A stretch of 50,039 bases of DNA from Bacteroidota bacterium (lineage in GTDB: Bacteria; Bacteroidota; Bacteroidia; JAIBAJ01), in the NCBI GenBank assembly GCA_947475205.1, contig CANJNG010000008.1, forward strand, positions 1 through 50,039. The letters are read 5' to 3'. Below, piece by piece: positions 14,810 to 23,497 of this stretch. The notes under the pieces are model-generated. The model was not told the origin of the DNA. It ran no database searches and saw nothing but the letters and a program-made list of their open reading frames with translations. The position numbers and the translations under genes are program-made. Every line of letters begins with the position of its first letter. Within the stretch, counting starts at the first letter, position 1.

Positions 14810-17404
14810 TTATATAACTTTTAAGATAATAGGTGATAATGTTCTAATTTCTCCATCAGGGCCTACAACTTGAATGTTCTCTATTATCAGTTTACCTCCC
14901 TTTTTTACCCCTTTTAACTGTATTTTTTGAGCAACTGAAAGTTTTTCGCCATCTGACATTTCTGTAAACTCGTTTCCATCTTGAATAGTAGTTAGCAAAT
15001 AGCCAATTATAACAAAATTGGCTTTAAAGAGTGCTTTATTTGTTTCAATTTTTAATTCACTAACCAAATCGTCTAATACACTTTTTCTGATTTCAGATGT
15101 ACCGGTTTTGCCGCCAAAAATTGGTATTGGGTCAGGAAGTCGGGTAGCAAAAAATTTCCTTGTACCAAAGTCAATTTCCTCACCCATATTTGATTTTCCT
15201 TTTACTCTAATTACTAAAGAATCAGTTTGAATACTTACTTTATATCTTCCATTTTTTCCTTTTATTTCCCCTTTACCTATTTCGATTGAAGGTGTTATTT
15301 TGTCGCTCGCGATTCCTGAAAGAGTTATACTTACTGGATTTTCAATTCCTTTAATTAATAAATTCATTTTATCGTTGGATATAGATAATGAATTTTTAAT
15401 ATTGGCATATAATTCTTTTTCGGCAGTTTCTTTTGCCTTAACAGCCTCTTGCTTTGCTACAATCGCTATTTGGGCGTTCTTTTCTGCTTCTTGCTTGGCC
15501 AAAATAGCCTGTTTGGAACTCGCTTCTGCTCTCTCTTTCTGAACAACCAGACTTTGACTTGTAGCTGTTACCAGTTGCTTTCCTTCCGTTGCCTCCATTT
15601 GGGCGGATTTAGCTTCTTCTGCACTCCTCTTAGCCTTCTCCATTTCTTCAAGTGCAACAACATTAGCTTTTTCAGCTTCCTTCTTTTGATTCAAAGCATA
15701 GAAGTTAATGCCCAACATAATAGCAAACACAAGAACTACAACCGCAATCAACCTTACCTTTTTGGCCTTTAAGTGTTGGCGACTATTCCCAATAAATTCA
15801 GAAGCATTGATTACAATTGCTCTATTCTCTAATAATACTCTCTTATCTTTTGAGTATTTGTCCAACCAACTTTCATTGGGCTTTTGTTTGTTATACCACT
15901 CTTCAAAATAGGAAAGTGGCCCTACCGAAAGCAAATAGTCCTTTGATTTATTGTTTGAAAGCCAACGGTTCGATTGTTTTTCAAATTCAGCCCAAGTTTC
16001 GTAGCTGGTGTTTTCTTCAAAAGCCCAGTCACTCAATTTCCCCCAATTCCGAATCAAACTTTCGTGCGTGATGTCCAGTACAGCGGATGCAGTCAACTTC
16101 TCGTTTCTTCCATCTTCTTCCACAAAAGGCTTCAAGAAAGTATTGCCCTGCAAGCGGAAAGGGCGAAGCAAGCCATTCAATTGTTCGGCCCCAATGCTTG
16201 GCCGATTGATAACCTGAACCACCTCTTCAAAACTCATTCGGTTTCGCACCGCCCGGCCATTGTCCACTTTTGTAAGACATTTAAACGTAGTTTCTATGGC
16301 ATATCGTGCATCCTCGCTGCTCAAAGAGGGCGATGATTTGGATACCGAAGTTTCAAATAAATTATTAGCATGAAAATCCAACACATTGTCCAGCGAAGGC
16401 TTAGCAAACCATTGACGGTGGCTTTCGGGGATTTGAGCAAACCAATTGTCAAAAGCCTGTTTGTCCTCTTTGGTGAGTTTATTGGCATCATACCCCGCCA
16501 CCTTCGCAAAATGCAGCAAGTCTATTTCTTCCTGTCCTTCCTTAGCCTCTTTCCACATTAGGTTAAGGGCATGTTGCAGCACCGGCAATTGGTCTATGCC
16601 TTCACTGCTGGCGTTCAGCAACACCTCCGTCAAGCGGCGAGATATGCTGTCGCCGTTTAGTTTGGCAGGTTCTTCTATTACTTGTTGCAGTTCTTGTCGT
16701 TTCAGTCGGGGAACGAAGAACTGACTATACCCTATCGCTTCGGGCAAACCCCTAAAGGCGGCACACTGCCCTATGTAGTCGCTTCGCATCGTGCAGGCTA
16801 TATAAATCGGCAGATCTTCGTCCACCGCAATCTTCATCGTTTCCAGCAGCAGGTTCATCACCGCCCTCGATTCCTGCGACGTCCTGCCATCCGTATAATT
16901 TTCCTTGTTCGTGAAAAACTCCTCAAACTGGTCGAGCAGGATGAAGAGATTCCCCGCCTTGCTTTTCAGTTTACGTTTCTCTTTCTCGTCGGCGTTAGTG
17001 TATTCGGGGCTATTGGTATCGAGGTGATACTTGCTTTTCTTGTAAATATCCACCAGAGAAGAGAATCCGAAACTAAGTTCCTTTTCTGTGCTGACTGCAT
17101 CTCCAAGCCCAAGTCTTTCGGTGAGGGATACCGCTAGGTTCTTCAAAGGGCTGCGTTCCGGACGAAAATCCACCAGCAACCAATTGTTGAACCGTGCTTT
17201 GAAGAAACCTGCCCTTGCATTCGGTACCACACCCGCATACACCAAGGACGATTTGCCATCGCCGGAAGCACCCGTTATCATCACAAACTTCTTTTGTTCG
17301 AGCTGACGGGTTATGGCCGAAATATGTTCGTCCCTCCCCTTGAAGAAAATGCTCTCGTCCTCGTTAAAAGGGCGAAGACCGGGATAGGGGGGGAGTCGGT
17401 TCAT
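14810..17404 (-). CDS. nSTAND1 NTPase fused to a GldM-like C-terminus (nSTAND1-A)
   Basis: The 864-residue protein has an nSTAND1 core: PYPGLRPF (6-13), Walker A GASGDGKSS (45-53), Walker B with Asp158 in LLDQFEEF, TMRSDY (205-210) and THESLIRNW (446-454). Then come one membrane helix (about 550-571), an Ala/Lys/Glu-rich coiled coil (about 575-670) and a C-terminal 185 residues that resemble the periplasmic end of GldM. GldM-like phrases are NLLIKGIENPVS (681-692), ATRLPDPIP (753-761) and IENIQVVGPDGEIRTL (841-856), close to the GldM consensus around DNPVS, KRIPDP and GPDG.R. GldM spans the periplasm and carries motor energy to the T9SS. A NTP-driven switch joined to this module is an architecture I do not know of. 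It follows the TIR-like gene by 72 bp and leads into the SBBP/OmpA gene. Confidence 0.85.
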   Translation of the reverse strand: MNRLPPYPGLRPFNEDESIFFKGRDEHISAITRQLEQKKFVMITGASGDGKSSLVYAGVVPNARAGFFKARFNNWLLVDFRPERSPLKNLAVSLTERLGLGDAVSTEKELSFGFSSLVDIYKKSKYHLDTNSPEYTNADEKEKRKLKSKAGNLFILLDQFEEFFTNKENYTDGRTSQESRAVMNLLLETMKIAVDEDLPIYIACTMRSDYIGQCAAFRGLPEAIGYSQFFVPRLKRQELQQVIEEPAKLNGDSISRRLTEVLLNASSEGIDQLPVLQHALNLMWKEAKEGQEEIDLLHFAKVAGYDANKLTKEDKQAFDNWFAQIPESHRQWFAKPSLDNVLDFHANNLFETSVSKSSPSLSSEDARYAIETTFKCLTKVDNGRAVRNRMSFEEVVQVINRPSIGAEQLNGLLRPFRLQGNTFLKPFVEEDGRNEKLTASAVLDITHESLIRNWGKLSDWAFEENTSYETWAEFEKQSNRWLSNNKSKDYLLSVGPLSYFEEWYNKQKPNESWLDKYSKDKRVLLENRAIVINASEFIGNSRQHLKAKKVRLIAVVVLVFAIMLGINFYALNQKKEAEKANVVALEEMEKAKRSAEEAKSAQMEATEGKQLVTATSQSLVVQKERAEASSKQAILAKQEAEKNAQIAIVAKQEAVKAKETAEKELYANIKNSLSISNDKMNLLIKGIENPVSITLSGIASDKITPSIEIGKGEIKGKNGRYKVSIQTDSLVIRVKGKSNMGEEIDFGTRKFFATRLPDPIPIFGGKTGTSEIRKSVLDDLVSELKIETNKALFKANFVIIGYLLTTIQDGNEFTEMSDGEKLSVAQKIQLKGVKKGGKLIIENIQVVGPDGEIRTLSPIILKVI

Positions 17405-17476
17405 TTTAGGAATGGCACACAGATAATGCTGATGTTAAAGAATATTACTGAAATCAGTTTTGGATACGATTGTCAA

Positions 17477-18361
17477 TTAAGAAAACGCCTCCACTATCTT
17501 ATCATACTGCACCTTAATTTCAAGCGGAATCAACTCACCGGCCACAATTAAAGAAATGATTTTGGGGGCTTTCACCTTTTTGCCAATATTGGTGTCGGGG
17601 TCTTCGTCGCCGATGAGCAAGATGGGGGTGTGGGCTGCAGCACCACCTACTTTCTTCCAAATTTCTTGAGCAAAGGGTAATGCCCAGTCAGCTGAATATT
17701 TGAAATACACCACCGCCAGTTTGCTTTTGCCAAACTGCTGCGAGCAATATTCCGAATAGTCCATATCGCTGTCTTGCACAATGCTCATTTTGTCCACCGG
17801 AACAATATCCGACAGCATATCAATCACCTCGCCTGCTTCGGATTCGTCAAGCTCATTGAAAACAAGAAAAATATCGGAATCGGATAAATCAAACACAGGC
17901 TTTTCCCGCTTTTGGGTGTATTGTCGGATGTCCTCCACCAACTGAATGGGCGAAGAAACGGTAGAGAAAATAGTGTTGGACGTAATGTTATTGCTCAACT
18001 CGTTTATAAACTCGGCCTGTCGCGTATCACTCACCGAGGAGTTACCAGCCGGATTCCAGATAAACAATCGGAAATCGGGGTCAGTAGCCGCTTTTTGCTT
18101 GGCCTTTATGTATTGCGTTTCCTGAAATGAAAGGTTGGTATTGGACAAAACCTCGCCATAATTTTCGCCCAGAATATGCACCGAACATTGCGTTTCGGAT
18201 AGCATCCTGTCCAGATTCCCCGATTCTGATTCAGCAGGTGCCTGATAAAATGTTTTCACGCCTATTCCCGCTCGAAGAAGCACCAGTTCCAAATTATCTT
18301 TCAATAATTGGCTATTATCGGGTGGGATAGCAAGAAATACAGAAAGTTGTTCGTTTGGCAT
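17477..18361 (-). CDS. Protein with two TIR-like domains
   Basis: The 294-residue protein appears to hold two TIR/DUF4062-like alpha/beta domains (about 6-145 and 162-294). The first has LSVFLAIPPD, then SVHILGENYG and LFIWNPAG, resembling the nucleotide-binding-fold segments of such domains. The second has DIFLVFNELDE, KMSIVQDSD and the KYSADWALPFAQEIW helix (221-235), which parallels the SxxW...E segment of TIR domains; Glu233 could be the catalytic glutamate of an NADase, but this is unproven. The ATG at 18361 was taken because an upstream ATG adds only six residues. It heads the minus-strand nSTAND1 cluster and is divergent from gldF. TIR domains act as NAD-cleaving effectors or as adaptors; which applies here is unknown. 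Confidence 0.6.
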   Translation of the reverse strand: MPNEQLSVFLAIPPDNSQLLKDNLELVLLRAGIGVKTFYQAPAESESGNLDRMLSETQCSVHILGENYGEVLSNTNLSFQETQYIKAKQKAATDPDFRLFIWNPAGNSSVSDTRQAEFINELSNNITSNTIFSTVSSPIQLVEDIRQYTQKREKPVFDLSDSDIFLVFNELDESEAGEVIDMLSDIVPVDKMSIVQDSDMDYSEYCSQQFGKSKLAVVYFKYSADWALPFAQEIWKKVGGAAAHTPILLIGDEDPDTNIGKKVKAPKIISLIVAGELIPLEIKVQYDKIVEAFS

Positions 18362-18471
18362 TAGGAATTTTTGATGCACAATAGTAGGGAAAATTAAAAT
18401 TCAAGAATGCTTAGTTCATAAAAACTCTCAAAATTCATTACCCTCAATTTCAAATGGCTGATTCATCCTTT

Positions 18472-18479
18472 TATCTTTG
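18472..18479 (+). promoter_or_regulatory. -7 promoter box of gldF
   Basis: TATCTTTG matches TAnnTTTG and ends 7 nt before the chosen gldF ATG. TTTC at 18448-18451, 20 nt upstream, is a near match to the -33 box. Confidence 0.5.
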
Positions 18480-18486
18480 CCCCAAA

Positions 18487-19218
18487 ATGTACGCCCTTTT
18501 TTCTAAAGAAGTAAACTCCTTTCTGCATTCGCTCATTGGCTATGTGGTGATAACCGTTTTCCTGTTGATTATAGGTTTGTTCATGTGGGTGTTTCCGTTC
18601 GATTACAATGTTTTGGAAAACGGATATTCCAGTCTAGAAACCTTGTTTACCGTGGCTCCTTGGGTGTTTTTGTTTTTAGTCCCGGCCGTTACCATGCGTT
18701 CGTTTGCCGAGGAAAACCGTTCCGGCACAATTGAATTGCTGCTCACCAAACCCTTGAGCGAACTGCAAATCGTGATGGCTAAATTCCTGTCGGGATTTGT
18801 GTTGGTATTGCTTTCGCTCCTGCCCACTTTGGTTTATTTTTTATCGGTGTATCTCCTTGGCTTACCCAAAGGCAACATTGATATTGGCGGCACAATGGGT
18901 TCCTATATTGGCTTGCTTTTCCTGGCTTCGGCCTTTGCTGCTATCGGTACATTCTGTTCGGCCGCTACAGGCAATCAAATAGTTTCGTTCATATTGGCCG
19001 TATTCCTAAGCTGGTTTATTTTTAATGGCTTCGATTCCATCAGTTCACTGTTCCCCGGCAAAGGAATAGATTTGCTGTTAATGGAACTCAGCATCAATAC
19101 CCATTATATCTCCATGAGCCGCGGGGTAATCGATAGCCGCGATGTGATTTATTTCCTCAGTCTGATTTCAATTTTTATTCTCTCCACCCGAATTGTGATA
19201 GAAAAGCGGAAATGGTAA
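18487..19218 (+). CDS. gldF: Gliding-motility ABC permease GldF
   Basis: The 243-residue protein matches GldF, the permease of the GldA-GldF-GldG ABC transporter needed for gliding in Flavobacterium. It begins MYALFSKEVNSFLHSLIGY, the usual GldF opening, has six membrane helices, and carries the ABC-2 motif RSFAEENRSGTIELLLTKP (near 78-96). The ATG at 18487 fits the family start; an ATG 33 bp upstream overlaps the promoter box and is unlikely. gldG normally follows but is absent here: an unrelated YwqK protein gene comes next. The neighbouring minus-strand locus carries GldM- and GldL-like modules. Confidence 0.9.
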   Translation: MYALFSKEVNSFLHSLIGYVVITVFLLIIGLFMWVFPFDYNVLENGYSSLETLFTVAPWVFLFLVPAVTMRSFAEENRSGTIELLLTKPLSELQIVMAKFLSGFVLVLLSLLPTLVYFLSVYLLGLPKGNIDIGGTMGSYIGLLFLASAFAAIGTFCSAATGNQIVSFILAVFLSWFIFNGFDSISSLFPGKGIDLLLMELSINTHYISMSRGVIDSRDVIYFLSLISIFILSTRIVIEKRKW

Positions 19219-19280
19219 GAACGTTTAATTTCCAAACCATTCCATACCTCAACCATTCCTATTCCACGTTTAAAACCCCA

Positions 19281-20072
19281 ATGAAGTTCAATATCTTAAT
19301 AGCATTTATATTTTTAGGATTTACGTCTGTTGCCCAAATTGCCAAAGAAACCTGGCCCAACGGCAAGCTGAAAGCCACCGGTAATAAGGTCGGCGGAAAG
19401 GAAGATGGCATCTGGAGTTATTATTACGAAAGCGGCACAAAAGAACGGGAAGGTCCATTCATTGAAGGAAAGCGGGACGGAAAATGGACAGAATGGTACG
19501 AGAACGGTAAGAAATGGACAGAGCAGTATTTTAAAAACGATATGCCCGAAGGTTATGCCGCCGAATTTGATATGAACGGCCAGAAAGTGGAAGAAGGGAT
19601 GTATAAAGAGGGGAAGCCCGCCGGACAGTTTGGTTCTTGGTATAACACTGGTGCAATTCGCAGCGAAGGGACAAAGAGCGGTGATTTATCGGTGGGGAAA
19701 TGGTCGTACTACTACGAAAACGGTAACCGTAAAGCCGAAGGCGAATACACCGATGGAAAGAAGACCGGATTGTGGATTGATTACTATGAAAACGGCAAAC
19801 TAAAATTTCAAGAGTATTACTTCAACGGAAAAGTTAACGGGAAGTATGCCAGTTGGTATGATAACGGCCGAGAGTTTATTAAAGGGGAATATCGCAATGG
19901 GTTCAAATATGGGAAATGGACTGAATGGTATGATCATGGTCAAATGAAATCAATTGGAAATTACTTGGGGGATATTAAGGACGGTATTTGGCAATTTTGG
20001 AACGAAAAAGGATTTAAAACCCGAGAAGAAACTTGGCAAAATCAGCAATTAGTTAGCTTTAATGACTTTTAA
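19281..20072 (+). CDS. Secreted YwqK/MORN-like repeat protein
   Basis: The 263-residue protein starts with a signal peptide (about 1-19, ending TSVAQ) and then consists of about ten 23-residue repeats with the pattern G-x-W-x-x-Y-Y-E-N-G-x-x-x-x-E-G, as in the YwqK antitoxin and MORN-like families. Examples are GIWSYYYESGTKEREG and GKWTEWYENGKKW. Such repeats fold as beta hairpins and often mediate binding; the name antitoxin in databases is not evidence of that role here. The first ATG of the frame overlaps gldF; the ATG at 19281 directly precedes the signal peptide. A larger relative is at 38518-40101. Confidence 0.85.
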   Translation: MKFNILIAFIFLGFTSVAQIAKETWPNGKLKATGNKVGGKEDGIWSYYYESGTKEREGPFIEGKRDGKWTEWYENGKKWTEQYFKNDMPEGYAAEFDMNGQKVEEGMYKEGKPAGQFGSWYNTGAIRSEGTKSGDLSVGKWSYYYENGNRKAEGEYTDGKKTGLWIDYYENGKLKFQEYYFNGKVNGKYASWYDNGREFIKGEYRNGFKYGKWTEWYDHGQMKSIGNYLGDIKDGIWQFWNEKGFKTREETWQNQQLVSFNDF

Positions 20073-20114
20073 ATTATAGTTGTGAAAACTATACAGAAAA
20101 GTGTTGCCGCAGCT

Positions 20115-20135
20115 CTCCCACTTTTAAAGGGGGAG
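20115..20135. other. CTCCC/GGGAG hairpin in the gap after the YwqK gene
   Basis: CTCCC, CTTT, AAAG and GGGAG form a nearly complete stem with one mismatch. A related CTCTCCCCTAAATCCCC-type stretch lies between sdhC and sdhA (41033-41068). These look like copies of a short dispersed intergenic element. Confidence 0.4.
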
Positions 20136-20191
20136 TTGGAGGGGGTTTCAATACAAATTCCTATTAAAAAACGAAATGTAACTTAACTAAA

Positions 20192-21022
20192 ATGCTTCAC
20201 CGAAACGATTTTGGCCGTCCCGGAAGTTTCCAAACCTTCCCTCCCGTTGTGAAATCAATAATGATTGTCAATGGGCTGATGTTTCTCATTTCATTGGCAT
20301 CGGAGAAGCTATTTGGGTTTGAGCTATCACAAATTCTGGGGCTTCACAACTTCGCTTCGCCGCTTTTCAAGCCTGTTCAATTGGTTTCACACTTGTTTAT
20401 GCACGGCGGATTTATGCATATTATAATGAATATGCTTTCGCTGTGGATGTTTGGTAGTGTGATTGAAAATTACTGGGGCGGGAAACGCTTCTTCGTTTAT
20501 TACTTTATCACTGGCTTCGGTGCTGCATTTATCCATTTGCTTTTCTCCAATTACGATTACCATCAAATGACCACTGCCGTGGATGCTTTTGCACAAAATC
20601 CCGATTTGGAACAGTATATGGCATTCGTTAAAAAATATGTCCCTGATTATTTAAAAGCAGCCAATGCTCCTTTCGGACAGATTATGGAAGAATGGCAGTA
20701 CAACAACCCTCCCGGAATTGCCGAAAGTGCCAAGCAATATATGCACGAATTGCTTATTCTAAAACGTGATACCCCCACAGTGGGTGCTTCGGGAGCCGTG
20801 TTTGGTGTGCTGCTGGCTTTTGGAATTATGTTTCCCGAGCAAACTGTATTCCTGATGTTCTTCCCCATGCCGGCCAAATATCTCGTAATTGTTTATGGCG
20901 GATTTGAGTTATACAGCGGCATTCAAAACGATCCCACCAGTAATGTGGCTCACTTTGCCCACCTAGGCGGTATGTTGTTTGGCTATATCCTTATAAAGTA
21001 TTGGCAGCGGAAGGGGAAATGA
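20192..21022 (+). CDS. Rhomboid family intramembrane serine protease
   Basis: The 276-residue protein has the rhomboid helices and motifs: HLFMHGGFMHIIMNM (67-81) in the second helix, the catalytic serine Ser200 in TVGASGAVFG, and the histidine pair in NVAHFAHLGGM, with His257 likely catalytic. Rhomboids cut membrane proteins within or near their helices. An insert of about 75 residues (roughly 120-195) between the second block and the active serine is longer than in minimal rhomboids and is common in Bacteroidota versions. The substrate is unknown. It stands alone, facing amtB tail to tail. Confidence 0.92.
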   Translation: MLHRNDFGRPGSFQTFPPVVKSIMIVNGLMFLISLASEKLFGFELSQILGLHNFASPLFKPVQLVSHLFMHGGFMHIIMNMLSLWMFGSVIENYWGGKRFFVYYFITGFGAAFIHLLFSNYDYHQMTTAVDAFAQNPDLEQYMAFVKKYVPDYLKAANAPFGQIMEEWQYNNPPGIAESAKQYMHELLILKRDTPTVGASGAVFGVLLAFGIMFPEQTVFLMFFPMPAKYLVIVYGGFELYSGIQNDPTSNVAHFAHLGGMLFGYILIKYWQRKGK

Positions 21023-21126
21023 CAAATTCGATTGCTGTAATTCTATCCTTATCAAGACTAAGAAACAGTGCAATTTTACACTATTTCGCATCTTGATTTA
21101 ATTTGAGTTATTGGAACTAATTTCCT

Positions 21127-22428
21127 CTATTCCATACTCTCGCCATGCTGGCTCAAATCTAAACCCAAATCTTCCTTATCTTCAGCTACTCGAATCGGGA
21201 TAAGCAAATTGGTGAGTTTGTAAAGCAAAAACGAACCTCCGAAAGTAAACACCGATACTATGAGCAGGGCTAATAAATGGTTGAAGAAAAGTGTAGTGCT
21301 GCCGGTAATCAGCCCTCCGTTTGTAGCAAACACGGCTGTGAATATCATTCCTGTGATTCCGCCCAGTCCATGACAAGGGAACACATCCAAGGTGTCGTCG
21401 ATGGTTGATTTTCTTGATTTCCAGTGAACCGCAATATTGCTTATTGCCGATGAAAACACGCCAATAAATATACTTGCCCCCGGCGATACAAATCCCGCTG
21501 CCGGTGTTATGGCCACTAAGCCCACAACGGCTCCAATACAAGCCCCCAAAGCCGAGGGTTTACTTCCCCGCACGGTGTCGAGCAAAATCCAGCAAAGCAT
21601 GGCCGTGGCACTGGCTAAATTGGTGTTTACAAATGCCAACACAGCCGTTTGATTGGCTTCCAAAGACGAGCCGGCATTAAAACCAAACCATCCAAACCAA
21701 AGCAAACCTGTTCCTAATAATACAAAGGGAATATTGGCCGGATTGGTTTGTTCTTTTTCTATAAATACTTTGCGTTTACCTAATACTATGGCTCCTGCCA
21801 AGGCTGCAAACCCCGCCGAAATGTGCACCACAGTTCCTCCCGCAAAATCAAGAACACCCATTTTATACAAAATCCCATCGGGATGCCAGGTCCAGTGTGC
21901 TAATGGGCAATAAATGAGTAAAGAAAACAGACACATAAACAGCATATAGGCCCAAAAGCGAACCCGTTCGGCAAAGGAACCTGTAATTAATGCAGGAGTG
22001 ATAATGGCGAATTTGAGTTGGAAAGCGGCAAAAAGCAGAAACGGAATTTTAGCTCCCAAACGTGGATTGGGGGCAGTCCCAACATTATTAAAGAATGCAT
22101 AAGTAAACGGATTGCCAATCAGCCCGCCGATGCTATCGCCAAATGCAAGGCTAAACCCAACAGCATACCACAAAACGCTAATAACCCCTAAAGCTATAAA
22201 GCTTTGTAGCATGGTGGAGATAACATTTTTCTTAGAAACCATCCCCCCATAAAAAAACGAAAGACCGGGAGTCATCACCAACACAAATGCCGACGCAGTA
22301 AGAATCCAAGCCAAATCAGCAGGATTGGAAATACCTTCGGTTATGGGATGATTAGCATTTGAAAAGGCAGCAGCAATTGCCAATACAAAAAGAATAACTA
22401 AGGCAATTAGGCCATATCTGTTTTTCAT
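21127..22428 (-). CDS. amtB: Ammonium transporter
   Basis: The 433-residue protein is an Amt/MEP-family ammonium channel with an N-terminal signal-like helix and eleven further helices. Family motifs include PGLSFFYGGMVSKKN (54-68), DFAGGTVVHISAG (about 195-207) and FPCHGLGGITGM with the conserved pore histidine. It imports ammonium at low concentration. No glnK/PII gene is next to it, unlike many amtB loci. A -7 promoter box lies about 60 bp upstream on the minus strand. Confidence 0.95.
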   Translation of the reverse strand: MKNRYGLIALVILFVLAIAAAFSNANHPITEGISNPADLAWILTASAFVLVMTPGLSFFYGGMVSKKNVISTMLQSFIALGVISVLWYAVGFSLAFGDSIGGLIGNPFTYAFFNNVGTAPNPRLGAKIPFLLFAAFQLKFAIITPALITGSFAERVRFWAYMLFMCLFSLLIYCPLAHWTWHPDGILYKMGVLDFAGGTVVHISAGFAALAGAIVLGKRKVFIEKEQTNPANIPFVLLGTGLLWFGWFGFNAGSSLEANQTAVLAFVNTNLASATAMLCWILLDTVRGSKPSALGACIGAVVGLVAITPAAGFVSPGASIFIGVFSSAISNIAVHWKSRKSTIDDTLDVFPCHGLGGITGMIFTAVFATNGGLITGSTTLFFNHLLALLIVSVFTFGGSFLLYKLTNLLIPIRVAEDKEDLGLDLSQHGESME

Positions 22429-22486
22429 AAATTATTAATTAGGTAAAATGCCCCCACTGCAAGCCTTCTCACTGGTTAAGCGTCCG

Positions 22487-22494
22487 CAAAATTA
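22487..22494 (-). promoter_or_regulatory. -7 promoter box of amtB
   Basis: On the minus strand TAATTTTG matches TAnnTTTG, giving a leader of about 55 nt. No clear -33 box is visible. Confidence 0.4.
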
Positions 22495-22649
22495 TAGTAA
22501 TAAATCCGCTTTTCTGCTAAAGAGAACTGCAAGAAATCTAAAACTTTTGCTATACTTTTTAACACTCACACCAATGCCTGTTTAGCAACGCAAATCATTC
22601 CTTACCTAGCTAATATTACCCCAACCTTAAGCTGCTAAATTGCTAACAT

Positions 22650-22657
22650 TACCTTTG
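22650..22657 (+). promoter_or_regulatory. -7 promoter box of the DUF2490 gene
   Basis: TACCTTTG matches TAnnTTTG and lies 23 nt before the TTG start at 22681. Confidence 0.45.
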
Positions 22658-22680
22658 CCTTATCCAATCCTTCCCATTTT

Positions 22681-23367
22681 TTGAAACAAGCTGCTTTTTT
22701 TATTTTGCTTCTGGTGCTTTTAGTATGGGAATTAAAAGCCCAAGCCCCGCAAAAAGATTTTCAGATATGGGGCAATTTCGAAATGGAATCCCCCATCACC
22801 AAGCGATGGATGGCCCATGTTCAGCATCAAACCCGATTCACCGAAAATGCCACCGAATACAGCTATTCCTATATCGATGCAGGGGCACTTTACCGCATAA
22901 GCCGCAACCTCCGATTCACTTTTAACTACATCTTTGTCGACAAAAAACGAACCGACGACTCCTATAGCTATCGCAACCAGTTCGAAGGCTATTTCACCTA
23001 CCGGAAAAAGTTCGGAAAATTCGTAATCTTCGACCGCCTCCTAGGCGATATGCAATTAAAAGACTTCAACTCCGACCAACAAGGCCAGAGGCTTCGCGAC
23101 TTTTACCTCCGAAACAAAATACAAGTCCGATACAAACTATTTAAACGCATAGTGCCTTACGTTGCCGAAGAAACCTATTACAAATTCGATGGACTCTATT
23201 ACGAAAAAGGATTTAACCGAACCCGCTTTTTCTTCGGAGTACTTATCAATATTACCGATTTGTGGCTCTTCGAAACATCCTATACCTTAGAATATAACCA
23301 CGATGCCAAAATCCCTACCAATAACTATATGTTATCTTTTGGTGTGGTGAAAACATTCTTTCAATAG
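22681..23367 (+). CDS. DUF2490 outer-membrane protein
   Basis: The 228-residue protein has a signal peptide (about 1-20, ending LKAQ) and a DUF2490-type body rich in amphipathic beta strands, as in small outer-membrane barrels. Typical text is WMAHVQHQTRF, YRNQFEGYFTYRKKF and a closing strand YMLSFGVVKTFFQ with a terminal aromatic. The start codon is TTG; no ATG gives the signal peptide, and a -7 promoter box sits just upstream, so TTG is accepted. The function is unknown. It may be divergently regulated with amtB. Confidence 0.8.
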   Translation: MKQAAFFILLLVLLVWELKAQAPQKDFQIWGNFEMESPITKRWMAHVQHQTRFTENATEYSYSYIDAGALYRISRNLRFTFNYIFVDKKRTDDSYSYRNQFEGYFTYRKKFGKFVIFDRLLGDMQLKDFNSDQQGQRLRDFYLRNKIQVRYKLFKRIVPYVAEETYYKFDGLYYEKGFNRTRFFFGVLINITDLWLFETSYTLEYNHDAKIPTNNYMLSFGVVKTFFQ

Positions 23368-23444
23368 CGACCAAATCAATCCTTCCCCCTAGTTTAAAAC
23401 CTTTCTAAATACAATTCTAATATTAAGGAATTGTTACCAGCACG

Positions 23445-23452
23445 TATATTTG
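23445..23452 (+). promoter_or_regulatory. -7 promoter box of the T9SS repeat protein
   Basis: TATATTTG matches TAnnTTTG and lies 45 nt before the ATG at 23498. Confidence 0.45.
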
Positions 23453-23497
23453 CACTCTCATAATCAACTAATTACCACAAAATACCTTATTTTAAGA

